The notes under the pieces: generated by a model
Seen by the model: only the letters and a program-made list of their open reading frames with translations
Told to the model about the DNA's origin: nothing
Database searches by the model: none
Source: Planctomycetota bacterium
GTDB lineage: Bacteria > Planctomycetota > Planctomycetia > Gemmatales > Gemmataceae
NCBI GenBank assembly: GCA_016873095.1
Contig: VGYC01000049.1
Coordinates: forward strand, 1-41,533
Length of the DNA: 41,533 nucleotides
Direction of reading: 5' to 3'
Made by a program: the position numbers and the translations under genes
In this document: positions 24,078-32,502 of the stretch, piece by piece
Position numbering within the stretch: the first letter of the stretch is position 1
Layout of the letters: every line of letters starts with the position of its first letter

Positions 24078-25133
24078 TCACAGGTCCATCGAGTCAAGCG
24101 CATCCATCAAGTTGTCGAGATCATCCTTCGGGCCCTGCGGCTTATCGGCTTGCCGCTTGGCGATGCCGACGGACATGCCGACGGCATCGCGGCCGTCGGC
24201 GACCAGCTCGCGGTCGCGCTCGGCCACGGCCTGGGCGACGGCGTCCTTGGCCTCGCCGCCGAACAGGCGCGTGAGGTCGATCTTGAGGCTGCCGATGGCG
24301 CCGACAGGAGCGCCGGCGATGGCGGGCGTCTTGTAATCCGGGAACATGATGGCCTGCTCGGGGCAAACGCGGCTGCAGGCCGGACAGCCGCGCTTGCAGT
24401 TATCCTGGTTCTCGACGGCGATGCGCTCCAGGCCATCCACGCCGTAGACGCCGAACAGGCAAAAATCGATGCACTCCATGCAATTGGTGCAACGGCTGTA
24501 GTCGATGACCGGATACCAGCGCCGACCAGGCGCTTGCAGGAGTTGCTCGGCCGTGAAGGTCGGCATCGTCGCCGCATGTTCGCCGATAACGCCGTTCGTG
24601 CCGTTCGTGCCGTTGGCCGTCAGCGACGTGCCCAGCTCGACCATCATCGGCTTGCTGGCGGCCCTGTCCTTTTCCTCGCGGCGAGTCCGGCACTCGGCGG
24701 CGATGCGGCGGACTTCGTCAATGAACGGATCGTGCGTGGCGGCGTCGCGCAGGTCGATGCAATAAATGTGGCGCTCCGGGACATCCACGGCGCCGATGCC
24801 GCGCGGCGCTTCGGGCTCGCCGTCGTCGTCGTCATCGTCGGCCGCCGGTTTGAGCAGCGTCTCCCCCAGATGCCCCTTGATGCCGTCGCGGTCCAGCAGC
24901 CAGAAGGCGGCTCGCGGAAACAGCCAGCTGAGCACGACCATGTCGCCATGCACCGATTCCAGGAACAGCCGCCCGGTGTGGTCGGGTGACAGATCATACA
25001 GGCTCGGAATGACCGACACGTCCAGGCCCGATTCCATGATGAGGGCCGCAACCAGCGCTTCCTCCAGGGCCCGCTTCACCGGATGCTTGCCGGCGGCCTG
25101 CGATATCACGACTGTCAAGCGATGACGGCTCAT
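24078..25133 (-). CDS. Two-cluster [4Fe-4S] ferredoxin-domain protein
   Basis: The 351-residue protein has an unrecognised N-terminal domain of about 95 residues (TVVISQAAGKHPVKRALEE, with no cluster) and an Asp-rich linker with six Asp in a row. The C-terminal ferredoxin core carries two cluster sites, C215-x2-C218-x2-C221-x3-C225 and C246-x3-C250-x2-C253-x3-C257. The second site's C-x3-C start is a slight variation. It should carry electrons in the cytoplasm. A small in-frame repeat encodes NGTNGTNG near 174-181. It follows the GcvH-like gene with three bases between stop and start, so the two are translationally linked. The partner is probably the radical SAM enzyme or an oxidoreductase that needs the lipoyl carrier; this is inference from operon structure. 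Confidence 0.8.
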   Translation of the reverse strand: MSRHRLTVVISQAAGKHPVKRALEEALVAALIMESGLDVSVIPSLYDLSPDHTGRLFLESVHGDMVVLSWLFPRAAFWLLDRDGIKGHLGETLLKPAADDDDDDGEPEAPRGIGAVDVPERHIYCIDLRDAATHDPFIDEVRRIAAECRTRREEKDRAASKPMMVELGTSLTANGTNGTNGVIGEHAATMPTFTAEQLLQAPGRRWYPVIDYSRCTNCMECIDFCLFGVYGVDGLERIAVENQDNCKRGCPACSRVCPEQAIMFPDYKTPAIAGAPVGAIGSLKIDLTRLFGGEAKDAVAQAVAERDRELVADGRDAVGMSVGIAKRQADKPQGPKDDLDNLMDALDSMDL

Positions 25134-25136
25134 TTT

Positions 25137-25604
25137 CTAGATTTGTCCCTTCAGGATGCGCTGGGTGTTTTCCCAGTTGGCCTCCAAGAATTGATAATAC
25201 TCCTGGACCGACATTGTGCCAGCGTCGCCGCCTTCTGCGTGCTCCATGTCGAAGAGCCAGCCGGTCCCATGATTATCGACGTTGATCGCCGACGGATCCT
25301 TCAATAGCTCTTCGTTGATGACCGCCAGCTTGCCCGCGATGGGCGCAAACAGATCGGACTGGGCTTTGGACGTCTCGATGTGGCCGATGGACTGCTTGAC
25401 TTCCAGCACGTCGCCGACATTCACCTGCCAGTCGAGAAAGTACACGTCCTGCATCAGGCGAACGGCGTAGGAGCTGAAGCCGAAGCGTGCCCGGCCGTCC
25501 GCGGCACGACACCACATGTGGTTGCGCGCGTATCGCAACTCCGCCGGCAACACCGCCGGATACTTGCCCATCATGAATGTCAACGGTTCGGACACACTAC
25601 CCAT
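25137..25604 (-). CDS. GcvH-like lipoyl carrier protein
   Basis: The 155-residue protein has the H-protein/biotinyl-lipoyl hammerhead fold, with the lipoyl lysine (Lys80) in GHIETSKAQSDLFAPIAGKL, close to the usual ESVKA/ETSKA context. In the glycine cleavage system the H protein shuttles the aminomethyl group between GcvP, GcvT and GcvL, but none of these is nearby. The start could be the ATG at 25604 or the doublet near 25574, and neither has a strong binding site. It lies between a radical SAM gene (31 bases upstream) and a ferredoxin-type gene (three bases downstream). Lipoyl carriers outside glycine cleavage are known, for example in sulfur oxidation with Hdr-like complexes, and a non-canonical role is plausible here. 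Confidence 0.85.
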   Translation of the reverse strand: MGSVSEPLTFMMGKYPAVLPAELRYARNHMWCRAADGRARFGFSSYAVRLMQDVYFLDWQVNVGDVLEVKQSIGHIETSKAQSDLFAPIAGKLAVINEELLKDPSAINVDNHGTGWLFDMEHAEGGDAGTMSVQEYYQFLEANWENTQRILKGQI

Positions 25605-25635
25605 GTCTGCCGTTCATCATCAGTCATTTGTCATT

Positions 25636-26958
25636 TCAAGTATATCGTCCGCCGCGAAACTCCGGCTCGAAGAACGCGGGCAGCAAACGGTCCACTTGCA
25701 ACAGCCCCTGGCGGGTCAAGACAACGTCGTCGCCGAGCGCGGCAAACTGGTCGCGCGCCATCTGTTCGAACGCCTCGGCAAATTCATCGCGGACGCTGAC
25801 GCCAAACTTCTCCTGGAAGTAACGCGTCTCCAGCCGGCCGGTCTTGAGTTGCAGGATCATTTCGCGAATGAGCCGCTGGCGAGGAGTGAGCGGCAGCGCC
25901 CGGCCCAGCGGCAGCTTGCCGGCTTGCAGCATGTCCACGTAGTTCTCCCAGGCATCGACATTCTGCACATGCACGCCGTTGACATGGCCGAACGACGCGA
26001 CCCCGGTGCCGAGCATGTCTGCCCCGTGCCACAGGCAATCGCGATAGACAAACCTGGTTCGGCTTCGATCACGGACCATCGTGTAGCCGCTCGACACCTC
26101 GTAGCCGGCCTTCTCCAGCTCCTCGAAAGCAAATCCGACCCAGGCGCGCTTGGTCGACCAGTCGGCGACGGCCACCGGCGGCGAGCCGTCCGAGCCGAGC
26201 ACGTGCAGCTCTTTCGTGAAAACAGTGTTGAAGGGCAGCTCCATCTGGTAGATGGTCACGCTTTCCGGAGCGAGGTCGATGGTCTTCCTGACGCACTCGC
26301 GCCAGTTGTCCCACGTCTCGCCGACCATGCCGGCGATGAGGTCGATGTTGATCTGGTCGAAGCCGAGGTCGCGGGCCCAGCGATAGGCGCGAAAGATCTC
26401 GGATGAGAGATGAGCCCGGCCATTGGACTCGAGAATCCTGTCGTCGAAGTTCTCGATGCCCAGGCTCAGCCGCGTCACGCCCTTTTCCTTCAAGGCTTGC
26501 AGCTTGTGCTCCTGCAGCGTCCCCGGCTCGCACTCGAAGGTGACCTCGGCGGCCTGATCCCAGGGCATGACGGCTTGCAGCCGGGCAAACAGGTCGCCGA
26601 GCTGCGTCGCGCTCAGGTAGGAAGGCGTGCCGCCGCCGAAGTAGACAAAGTGCAGCGGCCGACCCTCAGCCACCGGCAGCCGCGCATACAGCTCGACCTC
26701 GCGCGTCAGGGCGTCAAGATACGTCTCGACATCGCGGGCGTTCTTGTCGGTGTACACGCGGAAGTAGCAGAACTTGCAACGCTTGCGGCAAAAAGGGATG
26801 TGCAGATACAGGCCCAGCGGCGTTGCCGGTTCCGGCGCCGAGTGCATGGCCGCCTCGGCGTCCGGCACATGCGCCGGCTGCCACGCGGAGAACGGCGGAT
26901 AGTTGGCGACGAAGTAGTTGCCGGGGCTGGTCTTTTCCTTGGTGGGTTCGGCCGTCAT
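25636..26958 (-). CDS. Radical SAM protein of the HemN/HemW (coproporphyrinogen oxidase-like) family
   Basis: The 440-residue protein starts at the ATG at 26958; a TTG four codons upstream is discarded. The radical SAM cluster motif is HIPFCRKRCKFCYF with Cys57, Cys61 and Cys64. FVYFGGGTPSYLS, EVTFECEPGT and LSLGIENFDD follow, and a HemN-like C-terminal domain begins near 320. Family members act as anaerobic coproporphyrinogen III dehydrogenase, heme chaperone (HemW) or heme/thioether methylases, and sequence alone cannot choose between them. It opens the three-gene minus-strand unit with the lipoyl carrier and the ferredoxin. The grouping suggests an anaerobic maturation or modification step rather than plain heme synthesis. 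No other heme gene is in the window. Confidence 0.8.
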   Translation of the reverse strand: MTAEPTKEKTSPGNYFVANYPPFSAWQPAHVPDAEAAMHSAPEPATPLGLYLHIPFCRKRCKFCYFRVYTDKNARDVETYLDALTREVELYARLPVAEGRPLHFVYFGGGTPSYLSATQLGDLFARLQAVMPWDQAAEVTFECEPGTLQEHKLQALKEKGVTRLSLGIENFDDRILESNGRAHLSSEIFRAYRWARDLGFDQINIDLIAGMVGETWDNWRECVRKTIDLAPESVTIYQMELPFNTVFTKELHVLGSDGSPPVAVADWSTKRAWVGFAFEELEKAGYEVSSGYTMVRDRSRTRFVYRDCLWHGADMLGTGVASFGHVNGVHVQNVDAWENYVDMLQAGKLPLGRALPLTPRQRLIREMILQLKTGRLETRYFQEKFGVSVRDEFAEAFEQMARDQFAALGDDVVLTRQGLLQVDRLLPAFFEPEFRGGRYT

Positions 26959-27187
26959 GCGGGAGTCCAATCGCGAGCGGGTCAGCAGTGTCCATTCTCA
27001 GGCAACTGCGCAATCCGTCGGGTGCCTCTTTTCTGGCGCTCTGCAAGCCAGGACAATATCAAAGTCTATTGTGAACGGATAATGGGTGATGGTCCAGCCG
27101 TCTTTTGACCAGGGCCTGCTTTACCGGTTCATGGATGTCATCCGTCGCGGGCGCGAAGCCTGCTGTGTTCGCGCCATCTCGACAGTT

Positions 27188-30175
27188 TCACTTTCCTGCC
27201 GGCACCTTGCCGCCGAGATAGCGCCAGTTTTTCAGATATGACAGCAGATCGGCCATCTCGGGGACAGAGATGGTCTTCTCCAGCCCGTCCGGCATGAGCG
27301 AGACGCCGGTGGATTGCAGCTCATCGATGTCTTGACGCAGGACCACGTCGCTCTGACCCTCGGCGCGACGCAGCGTGATGCTGGAGGCATTCTCGGCCGC
27401 GATGACGCCGGTCAGGCTCTTGCCCGATCTGGTCGTCACCAGGTAGTTGACGTAGTTGTTGTCGATGGCCTGGTTGGGATTGAGGATATCGACGAGCAGA
27501 GCCTCGATGGTCTTGGTGCGGGTGTCGGCGATATCCGGGCCGACGTCAGTGCCGATGCCGCCCACACGATGGCAGGTGGCGCAGTTCTTCTTGAATATCT
27601 CACGGCCTCGGTCCGCGTTGCCTTCAAGCTTCAATGCCTCACGATAGCGCGACAGTACCTCCTTGCGATCCGCAGGCAGGCTGTCTTGCAACAGCTTGCG
27701 GGCGCGATCGCGAATGTCGGCGCGGCCGTGACCGAGAAGTTGCCGGGTACGGGCCACGTCTATGTCGCCGGGCTTGACACGCCCGGCCGCGATCTCATCC
27801 AGCAGGAACACGATGCGGTCCGGTTGCCGCAGCATCGCCTCGGTCACCTCGCGGCGAATGGGCGGTGTGTAGCTGCGCCACCCTTGCATGAGCGTCTTGC
27901 TCACTTCCGGTTGAGCATGTGCCGCCAGGGAACGCACGGCAGCCAGGCGAAGCTCCTGCGAGCCGTCCGTGTTAACCAGGCCGGTCAACACCGGGCCGGA
28001 CTGCGCCCACGCCGCGTGCGCCAGCAAGCGCACCGCCGGCAGCCGCTCTGCCGGCTTCGCCTTGTCCTTGTGAGCCAGCGCGACGATGGCCGCGAAGAAC
28101 TTGTCCATGTCGCGCCTGAGGTCCACGTTCTCAGCGGGCAACTTCTGAAGGAACGCCGTCAATTGCGTGCCGCGCCTGCCCATGCCCTCGACCAGCCCGC
28201 CGACGACGGCAATCTGGCGGCTCAGCGAATCTTGCGGCGCTGCTCCAAACAACCGCGACAGCACGCCGGCGACTTCCTTGCCGTCCTGCCGGGCGCCGAC
28301 CTGCGCCGCCAATTCCTGCAGCAAGACCGCATCCGTCTTCTCGGTCGCAAGCAAGGACGCGAGCAGCTTCCCGGCGTGACCGGGGCGATGCAGGGAGCTT
28401 GCCACCGCCAGCCGAGTCCCGCGATCCTGGGCGCCAGCCAGGGCGATGTCCGCCAGCGGCGCGAGAATGGCCTCGCTGTCCCAGGCGCCCAGCGTGAGTG
28501 CGACCTGGTAACGAGTTCGATCGTCGCCATCCTTCGCCATGGCCACGAGCTTCTTCTGAAGCGCCTTCGAGCCTGGCAAGCGGCCTTCGCTCAACCGAAC
28601 GGCATGCTCGCGGACGCGCGGATGATCCTCAGCGAGTAGCTTCAGCACGAAGCTGTCCGAGAGCGACTCCAGATTCTCCAGCAGCCAGACAGCATGCACA
28701 CGCGCCAGCGGGCTGGGCGATGTTGCAACCGTCTTGCGGAGAGGCTCGACGCCGTCCTTGTCCCGACGCTCCAGCAAGAGCCTTTGCGCCGTCGTCCGCC
28801 ACCAGGCGTCTGGATGGGCAAGCAGTTCGACGAGATGGGGCGTGTCGGCCTTGCCGAGGTCGGGCCTGACGGTTCTCGTCGCGTGGCGTTCGGGCACGAT
28901 GCGCCAGATGCGGCCACGGTCCTTGCCCAGCGTCAAGTCGGGGCGTTTCTGCAACTCCGGCGGCATGAACTCTGGATGCTCGATCACGGCCCGATACATG
29001 TCCACGACGTAGAGGGCGCCGTCCGGACCGGATGTGAGAAACACCGGCCGGAACCAGTCATCCGGCGAGGCCAGGAACTCGATGCCCTCGCGATCGGGCC
29101 GCGACTTGAAGGTGGCGCCGCTGGGTTCCATGATCTCGCGATGGACGAGGTTGCCGGTAGGGTCGCAGGTGAAGACCGAGCCCCGGAGATTGCCGCCGAG
29201 CAAGCCGCCGCGATAGACGAAGACGCTGCAGGCTGCCGTGAACCGCCCCTCGTGCAACGACGAGGTCGTCCAGTTGCTGCTGATGGGAAAAACCTTGCCG
29301 CCCGATGACAGCGGGCCATCATCCAGCACCGAGATATCTTCCACAAGCTCCGGGGCGGCCAGGAACGGATTTCTTTTCAAGTAGCGATTGTCCATGACGA
29401 CGTGCCGCAGGTGATGGCGATTGTCGCACACGAAGCGCCGGCCCCAGTCGTCGAAGGTGTTGCCGTACTGCCCCATGCCGGTGATCGCTTCCGCCCGATC
29501 GCGAACCAGGTCGAAGCGAAAATCCATGCCCGAGAGGTTGATCGGCATGCGCTTGCCGCCGCCGGCGCGAACGACCTGCCCGCCGCGTAGCCCGTTGGCA
29601 ACGTAAATCCAGTTATCGATGCCGAGAGTGGGATGGCTGACACGCAGCTGCGGATTCTGGGCTGCGAAGCCTTCGTAGAGGACTTCGCGCCTGTCAAAGA
29701 CTACGGAGTCCTTCGACTTCGACAGGAAGACGATGTGCGGGGCCGCCGTGACAATCAGCCCGCCCTTCCACGGCATGAGGCCGTTGCCAAAGAGCAGCTT
29801 GTCGGCGACGATGCTGCTGCGTTCATAGACGCCGTCGCCGTCGCGGTCTTCCAGCATGCGAATCCGGCCGGCGGGCGGCTGTCCCTTGCCGGGGCCGTTC
29901 GGATAGTCGAGCATCTCCATGACGTAGAGCCGGCCATCCTCGTCGAAGGCCATCGCCACAGGACTTTGTACCTGCGGCTCGGCAGCGACCAATTCCATCC
30001 GCAACCCCGGCGCGAGCTTGAAGAACTGCAACGCTTCCTGTGGCGACAGCGGGACCTTGATGGGGTTGAGTTTCTTCGGGATGTCAGCGGGCGCTGTCGC
30101 CGCAGGCCAGGCTCCCAGCAGCCACGCCGAAGAAACAACTAGACCAAACCACACTCTCACAGGCTGTTGCATCAT
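27188..30175 (-). CDS. Large secreted planctomycete protein with propeller, HEAT-like repeats and c-type heme site
   Basis: The product has 995 residues from the ATG doublet at 30175/30172, behind GGGAG. A signal peptide ends near residue 28. Residues about 45-420 form a propeller with glucose/sorbosone-dehydrogenase character (QSPVAMAFDEDGRLYVMEM, DGALYVVDMYR). Residues about 430-830 are alpha-helical repeats of HEAT type (PLRKTVATSPSPLARVHAVW and similar). A C-terminal cytochrome domain has the heme-binding NCATCH at about 864-869, followed by DVGPDIADTRTKTIEALLVDILNP. This architecture is characteristic of planctomycetes, where such proteins are thought to be periplasmic dehydrogenases for sugars or polysaccharide breakdown products; the substrate is unknown. 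It may pass electrons to other heme proteins such as the one at 36271. Confidence 0.9.
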   Translation of the reverse strand: MMQQPVRVWFGLVVSSAWLLGAWPAATAPADIPKKLNPIKVPLSPQEALQFFKLAPGLRMELVAAEPQVQSPVAMAFDEDGRLYVMEMLDYPNGPGKGQPPAGRIRMLEDRDGDGVYERSSIVADKLLFGNGLMPWKGGLIVTAAPHIVFLSKSKDSVVFDRREVLYEGFAAQNPQLRVSHPTLGIDNWIYVANGLRGGQVVRAGGGKRMPINLSGMDFRFDLVRDRAEAITGMGQYGNTFDDWGRRFVCDNRHHLRHVVMDNRYLKRNPFLAAPELVEDISVLDDGPLSSGGKVFPISSNWTTSSLHEGRFTAACSVFVYRGGLLGGNLRGSVFTCDPTGNLVHREIMEPSGATFKSRPDREGIEFLASPDDWFRPVFLTSGPDGALYVVDMYRAVIEHPEFMPPELQKRPDLTLGKDRGRIWRIVPERHATRTVRPDLGKADTPHLVELLAHPDAWWRTTAQRLLLERRDKDGVEPLRKTVATSPSPLARVHAVWLLENLESLSDSFVLKLLAEDHPRVREHAVRLSEGRLPGSKALQKKLVAMAKDGDDRTRYQVALTLGAWDSEAILAPLADIALAGAQDRGTRLAVASSLHRPGHAGKLLASLLATEKTDAVLLQELAAQVGARQDGKEVAGVLSRLFGAAPQDSLSRQIAVVGGLVEGMGRRGTQLTAFLQKLPAENVDLRRDMDKFFAAIVALAHKDKAKPAERLPAVRLLAHAAWAQSGPVLTGLVNTDGSQELRLAAVRSLAAHAQPEVSKTLMQGWRSYTPPIRREVTEAMLRQPDRIVFLLDEIAAGRVKPGDIDVARTRQLLGHGRADIRDRARKLLQDSLPADRKEVLSRYREALKLEGNADRGREIFKKNCATCHRVGGIGTDVGPDIADTRTKTIEALLVDILNPNQAIDNNYVNYLVTTRSGKSLTGVIAAENASSITLRRAEGQSDVVLRQDIDELQSTGVSLMPDGLEKTISVPEMADLLSYLKNWRYLGGKVPAGK

Positions 30176-30371
30176 CGCTCCCGGCAAAACGCCATCAACC
30201 GCACCGTGTCTTTTTATCAGGAAACGGAATTAACGCTGCCTGAAATCCAGGCGAAAGATGTGGATCGTTCTTGGATTGAAAGAAAGATGCCGATGCACGG
30301 CACACGCGAGTTGTTTACCTGCTATCGACGCTTTCGCGAGCCCCTTGCAATGGGCAACTTGAATGCCATGC

Positions 30372-31190
30372 TCATGGCGCCGCGGCCGATGCTGCATCAC
30401 GTTCGTATGCGTCAACCACGATCCGGCAGGCTTCCTGCGTGGAGTCGGTGACGCTCACGAGGTCCAGGTCGCCGACGGAGATCTTGCCGCCGGCAAGCAC
30501 CTGCTCTTTCATCCATGCCCACAGGCAACTCCAGTAGGTGGAACCGAACAGGATGACGGGAAAGCGTCTGATCTTCTCGGTTTGAATCAGCGTGAGGGAC
30601 TCGAAGAGTTCGTCGAGCGTGCCGAAGCCGCCGGGGAAAAGGACGAAGCCTTCGGAATACTTGACGAAGCTGGTCTTGCGGCAGAAGAAGTAGCGGAAGT
30701 TGACCGCGACATCGACGTAAGGATTGATGCCTTGCGCCTGGGGCAACTCGATGTTGCAGCCGATGGACAGGCCGTCGGCCTCGCGGGCGCCGCGATTGGC
30801 GGCTTCCATGATGCCCGGTCCGCCGCCGGTGATGACGGCGAAGCCGCTATGGGCCAGCCGGCCGGCTAGTTCGCGGGCCGCTTGATACATGGGGTCCGAC
30901 TCCAGCGTGCGAGCCGAACCGAAGATGGTAACGGCGGCGCCAACCTCGGCAAGTGCATCGAAGGCGCCGACGAACTCCCCCATGATGCGCAGCACCCGCC
31001 ACGGGTCGCCACGAGTGAACTCCGCCTGCTCCGGTACGCGCGGCGTGGGCTGAACGAGCTTGCGACGTTCCAGCAGCAGCTCATCTTCAGTCTTGCCGCC
31101 AACGCGCGCCTTGCGGTTCAGCGTTATGTTGGGGATCATGCCGCGCGAAGCGTGCGCCTGGCCGTCCGCCACGCGTTTCTTTTTCGCCAT
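30372..31190 (-). CDS. LOG-family Rossmann-fold protein (lysine-decarboxylase-like)
   Basis: The 272-residue protein starts at the ATG at 31190 (MAKKKRVADG). The longer frame upstream is a shadow of the tyrosine-rich gene. It carries the two family motifs, GGGPGIMEAANRG at 122-134 and PGGFGTLDE at 186-194. These bind and cleave the N-glycosidic bond of nucleoside 5'-monophosphates; plant LOG enzymes release cytokinin bases this way. Bacterial homologues are often called TIGR00730 proteins and are cytoplasmic. A basic N-terminal extension of about 65 residues precedes the Rossmann core, as in other planctomycete members. The gene stands 10 bases downstream of the broken tyrosine-rich gene on the same strand and has a poor ribosome binding site. 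Confidence 0.88.
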   Translation of the reverse strand: MAKKKRVADGQAHASRGMIPNITLNRKARVGGKTEDELLLERRKLVQPTPRVPEQAEFTRGDPWRVLRIMGEFVGAFDALAEVGAAVTIFGSARTLESDPMYQAARELAGRLAHSGFAVITGGGPGIMEAANRGAREADGLSIGCNIELPQAQGINPYVDVAVNFRYFFCRKTSFVKYSEGFVLFPGGFGTLDELFESLTLIQTEKIRRFPVILFGSTYWSCLWAWMKEQVLAGGKISVGDLDLVSVTDSTQEACRIVVDAYERDAASAAAP

Positions 31191-31200
31191 GGTAACCGAC

Positions 31201-31665
31201 TCACCGCGCCGCCGGCCAGCCGTAGCCGTAGGGGGAGTAGCTGGGCCATGATTGCGGCATGTTGTAATTCGAGTAGTGTGAATAGCCTGAGTAAGGATAC
31301 GAAGTGTACGAAGTGTTGCCGTAGCGTGGGTCGTAGTTTTGCTGCCACCCGTACCCGTAGCCGTGCTGGTTCGGCATGCTGGCAGAGTATGCCGCCGGAT
31401 ACTGCCCGACGCCGGCTGGATACGATGTCCAGTATCGCTGCTGGGAATATGTGGGCGGCATTGGCGCGCTGCCCGGCCACTGGCCGACCGTGGAGTAGTT
31501 GCCGTAGACCTGGTTGGGATAGCCTGTGTAGTTGACCGAAGCATACGGGGATCGACCGATCCCGGAGGCCGCGCGGCAGCCGTTGATCGATCAGCTCGCG
31601 GCCGCTGACGACATTCGGCCGCCAGTCAAGAGTGCCATGGCCAGCAGCAATAGACGTCGTGTCAT
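31201..31665 (-). pseudogene. Tyrosine/glycine-rich secreted protein split by an in-frame TGA after its signal peptide
   Basis: Starting at the ATG at 31665, behind AAGGGAAG, the frame encodes a good signal peptide (MTRRLLLLAMALL, ending SSAAAS). It then hits TGA at 31593-31591. The same frame continues without another stop to 31201, giving about 130 residues very rich in Tyr, Gly, Asn, Ser and Pro (patterns such as NYTGYPNQVYGNY and SYPYSGYSHYSNYN). Signal and body are therefore collinear and separated by one stop codon. I read it as a nonsense mutation or a sequencing error in a small secreted protein. Stop readthrough cannot be excluded, but there is nothing around the TGA to support it. 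The function of the body is unknown; such tails are often adhesive or self-associating. Confidence 0.7.
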
Positions 31666-31796
31666 GGGATCTTCCCTTGGGGCAAGTTTCAGCTTGTCGG
31701 TGAAGGTCTGCGCGCGGCATCGCACCGGGCTGATCACCCGAATATCATCGGCATCGCGGCTTGCTGGGGATTCGGAAAAAAGCGATTTTGCGGAGA

Positions 31797-32234
31797 CTAC
31801 GGGCAGGCTGGTGAGACTGGATCGAAACGATGGGCTAGCCGGCGGCTGTTGATGTCGAGAGCCTCGAGAATTTCTCGGACCTGCTGCATGCAGATCCCCC
31901 AGTCGAGGGCCCAGATAATTACGTCGAGGTTTTCCTGACCGGCTTTCAGACGATCCAGAATGCGATCAAGGAGGAGGGAGGTCTCCTGGAAGCGACGCTG
32001 GAGAAGACCAAAGTCGCCGCGGTCCAGTTCGACCCAGAAACGCCTACCGTGGAGATGCTCGAGCCAGCGGTCGCGCAAGTAGCCCCACCAGTGCTGCTGC
32101 ACCCAGCGACGGATGGCCGTCTCACCCAGGTCACAGCCCGCTTTCTCGCTCTCGATCCACTTATATTGAAGGGCTTCTTTTTCGCTTTCGATGTAAACGC
32201 TCGACTTCTCCACGACTGCCGTCTCCATCGCCAA
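31797..32234 (-). CDS. Conserved hypothetical protein, Trp-rich
   Basis: The product has 145 residues from a TTG at 32234, with AAGGG nine bases upstream, or 143 from the ATG at 32228. It is cytoplasmic, with no signal or membrane segment. The centre carries WIESEKAGCDLGETAIRRW, then a Trp/His/Arg-rich run (VQQHWWGYLRDRWLEHLHG) and FWVELDRGDFGLL. The C-terminal third is helical. I remember this pattern as common in planctomycetes, without a function. It may bind nucleic acid or a partner through the aromatic block, which is a guess. The gap of 131 bases to the tyrosine-rich gene holds no clear signal, and 268 bases separate it from the divergent TPR gene. Confidence 0.7.
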   Translation of the reverse strand: MAMETAVVEKSSVYIESEKEALQYKWIESEKAGCDLGETAIRRWVQQHWWGYLRDRWLEHLHGRRFWVELDRGDFGLLQRRFQETSLLLDRILDRLKAGQENLDVIIWALDWGICMQQVREILEALDINSRRLAHRFDPVSPACP

Positions 32235-32502
32235 CGGTTTTCACCCTTGCCTGCATCCGTGGCCCTTGGGGTAAAAGGAGAGGAGCCATTTGGCTCATGC
32301 TTCACTCATTAATCCTACTCTCCTATTTCAATACGTTCAAGTGAGTTCTTCGACCAGTGTGTCCGGTGCATTCAAGAAAACCGTGCAAGTGGACGAAATT
32401 GATTAGGATTCACGCCGGCCAACTGGGTCGGCAGACCAACGGCAACGGCGGATGCTGTTCCGCAAGCCGAGCACGTTACCCGGTTACTTGGAGGGGCACG
32501 CC

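Noticed and set aside
24589-24620. Short tandem repeat inside the ferredoxin-like gene
   Set aside because: It only encodes NGTNGTNG in a linker and is too short to be a repeat element of note.
27314-28639. 441-codon open frame on the plus strand opposite the large heme protein gene
   Set aside because: It is a shadow of the HEAT-like repeat region, with no ribosome binding site and no domain.
31591-31593. The TGA as a selenocysteine codon
   Set aside because: It lies directly after a signal peptide in a low-complexity protein with no selenoprotein resemblance, and no selenocysteine insertion hairpin was recognised downstream.
31136-31720. 194-codon minus-strand frame overlapping the tyrosine-rich gene
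   Set aside because: Its product is Arg/Leu/His-rich without motifs, while the neighbouring frame encodes a signal peptide and a patterned tyrosine-rich tail.
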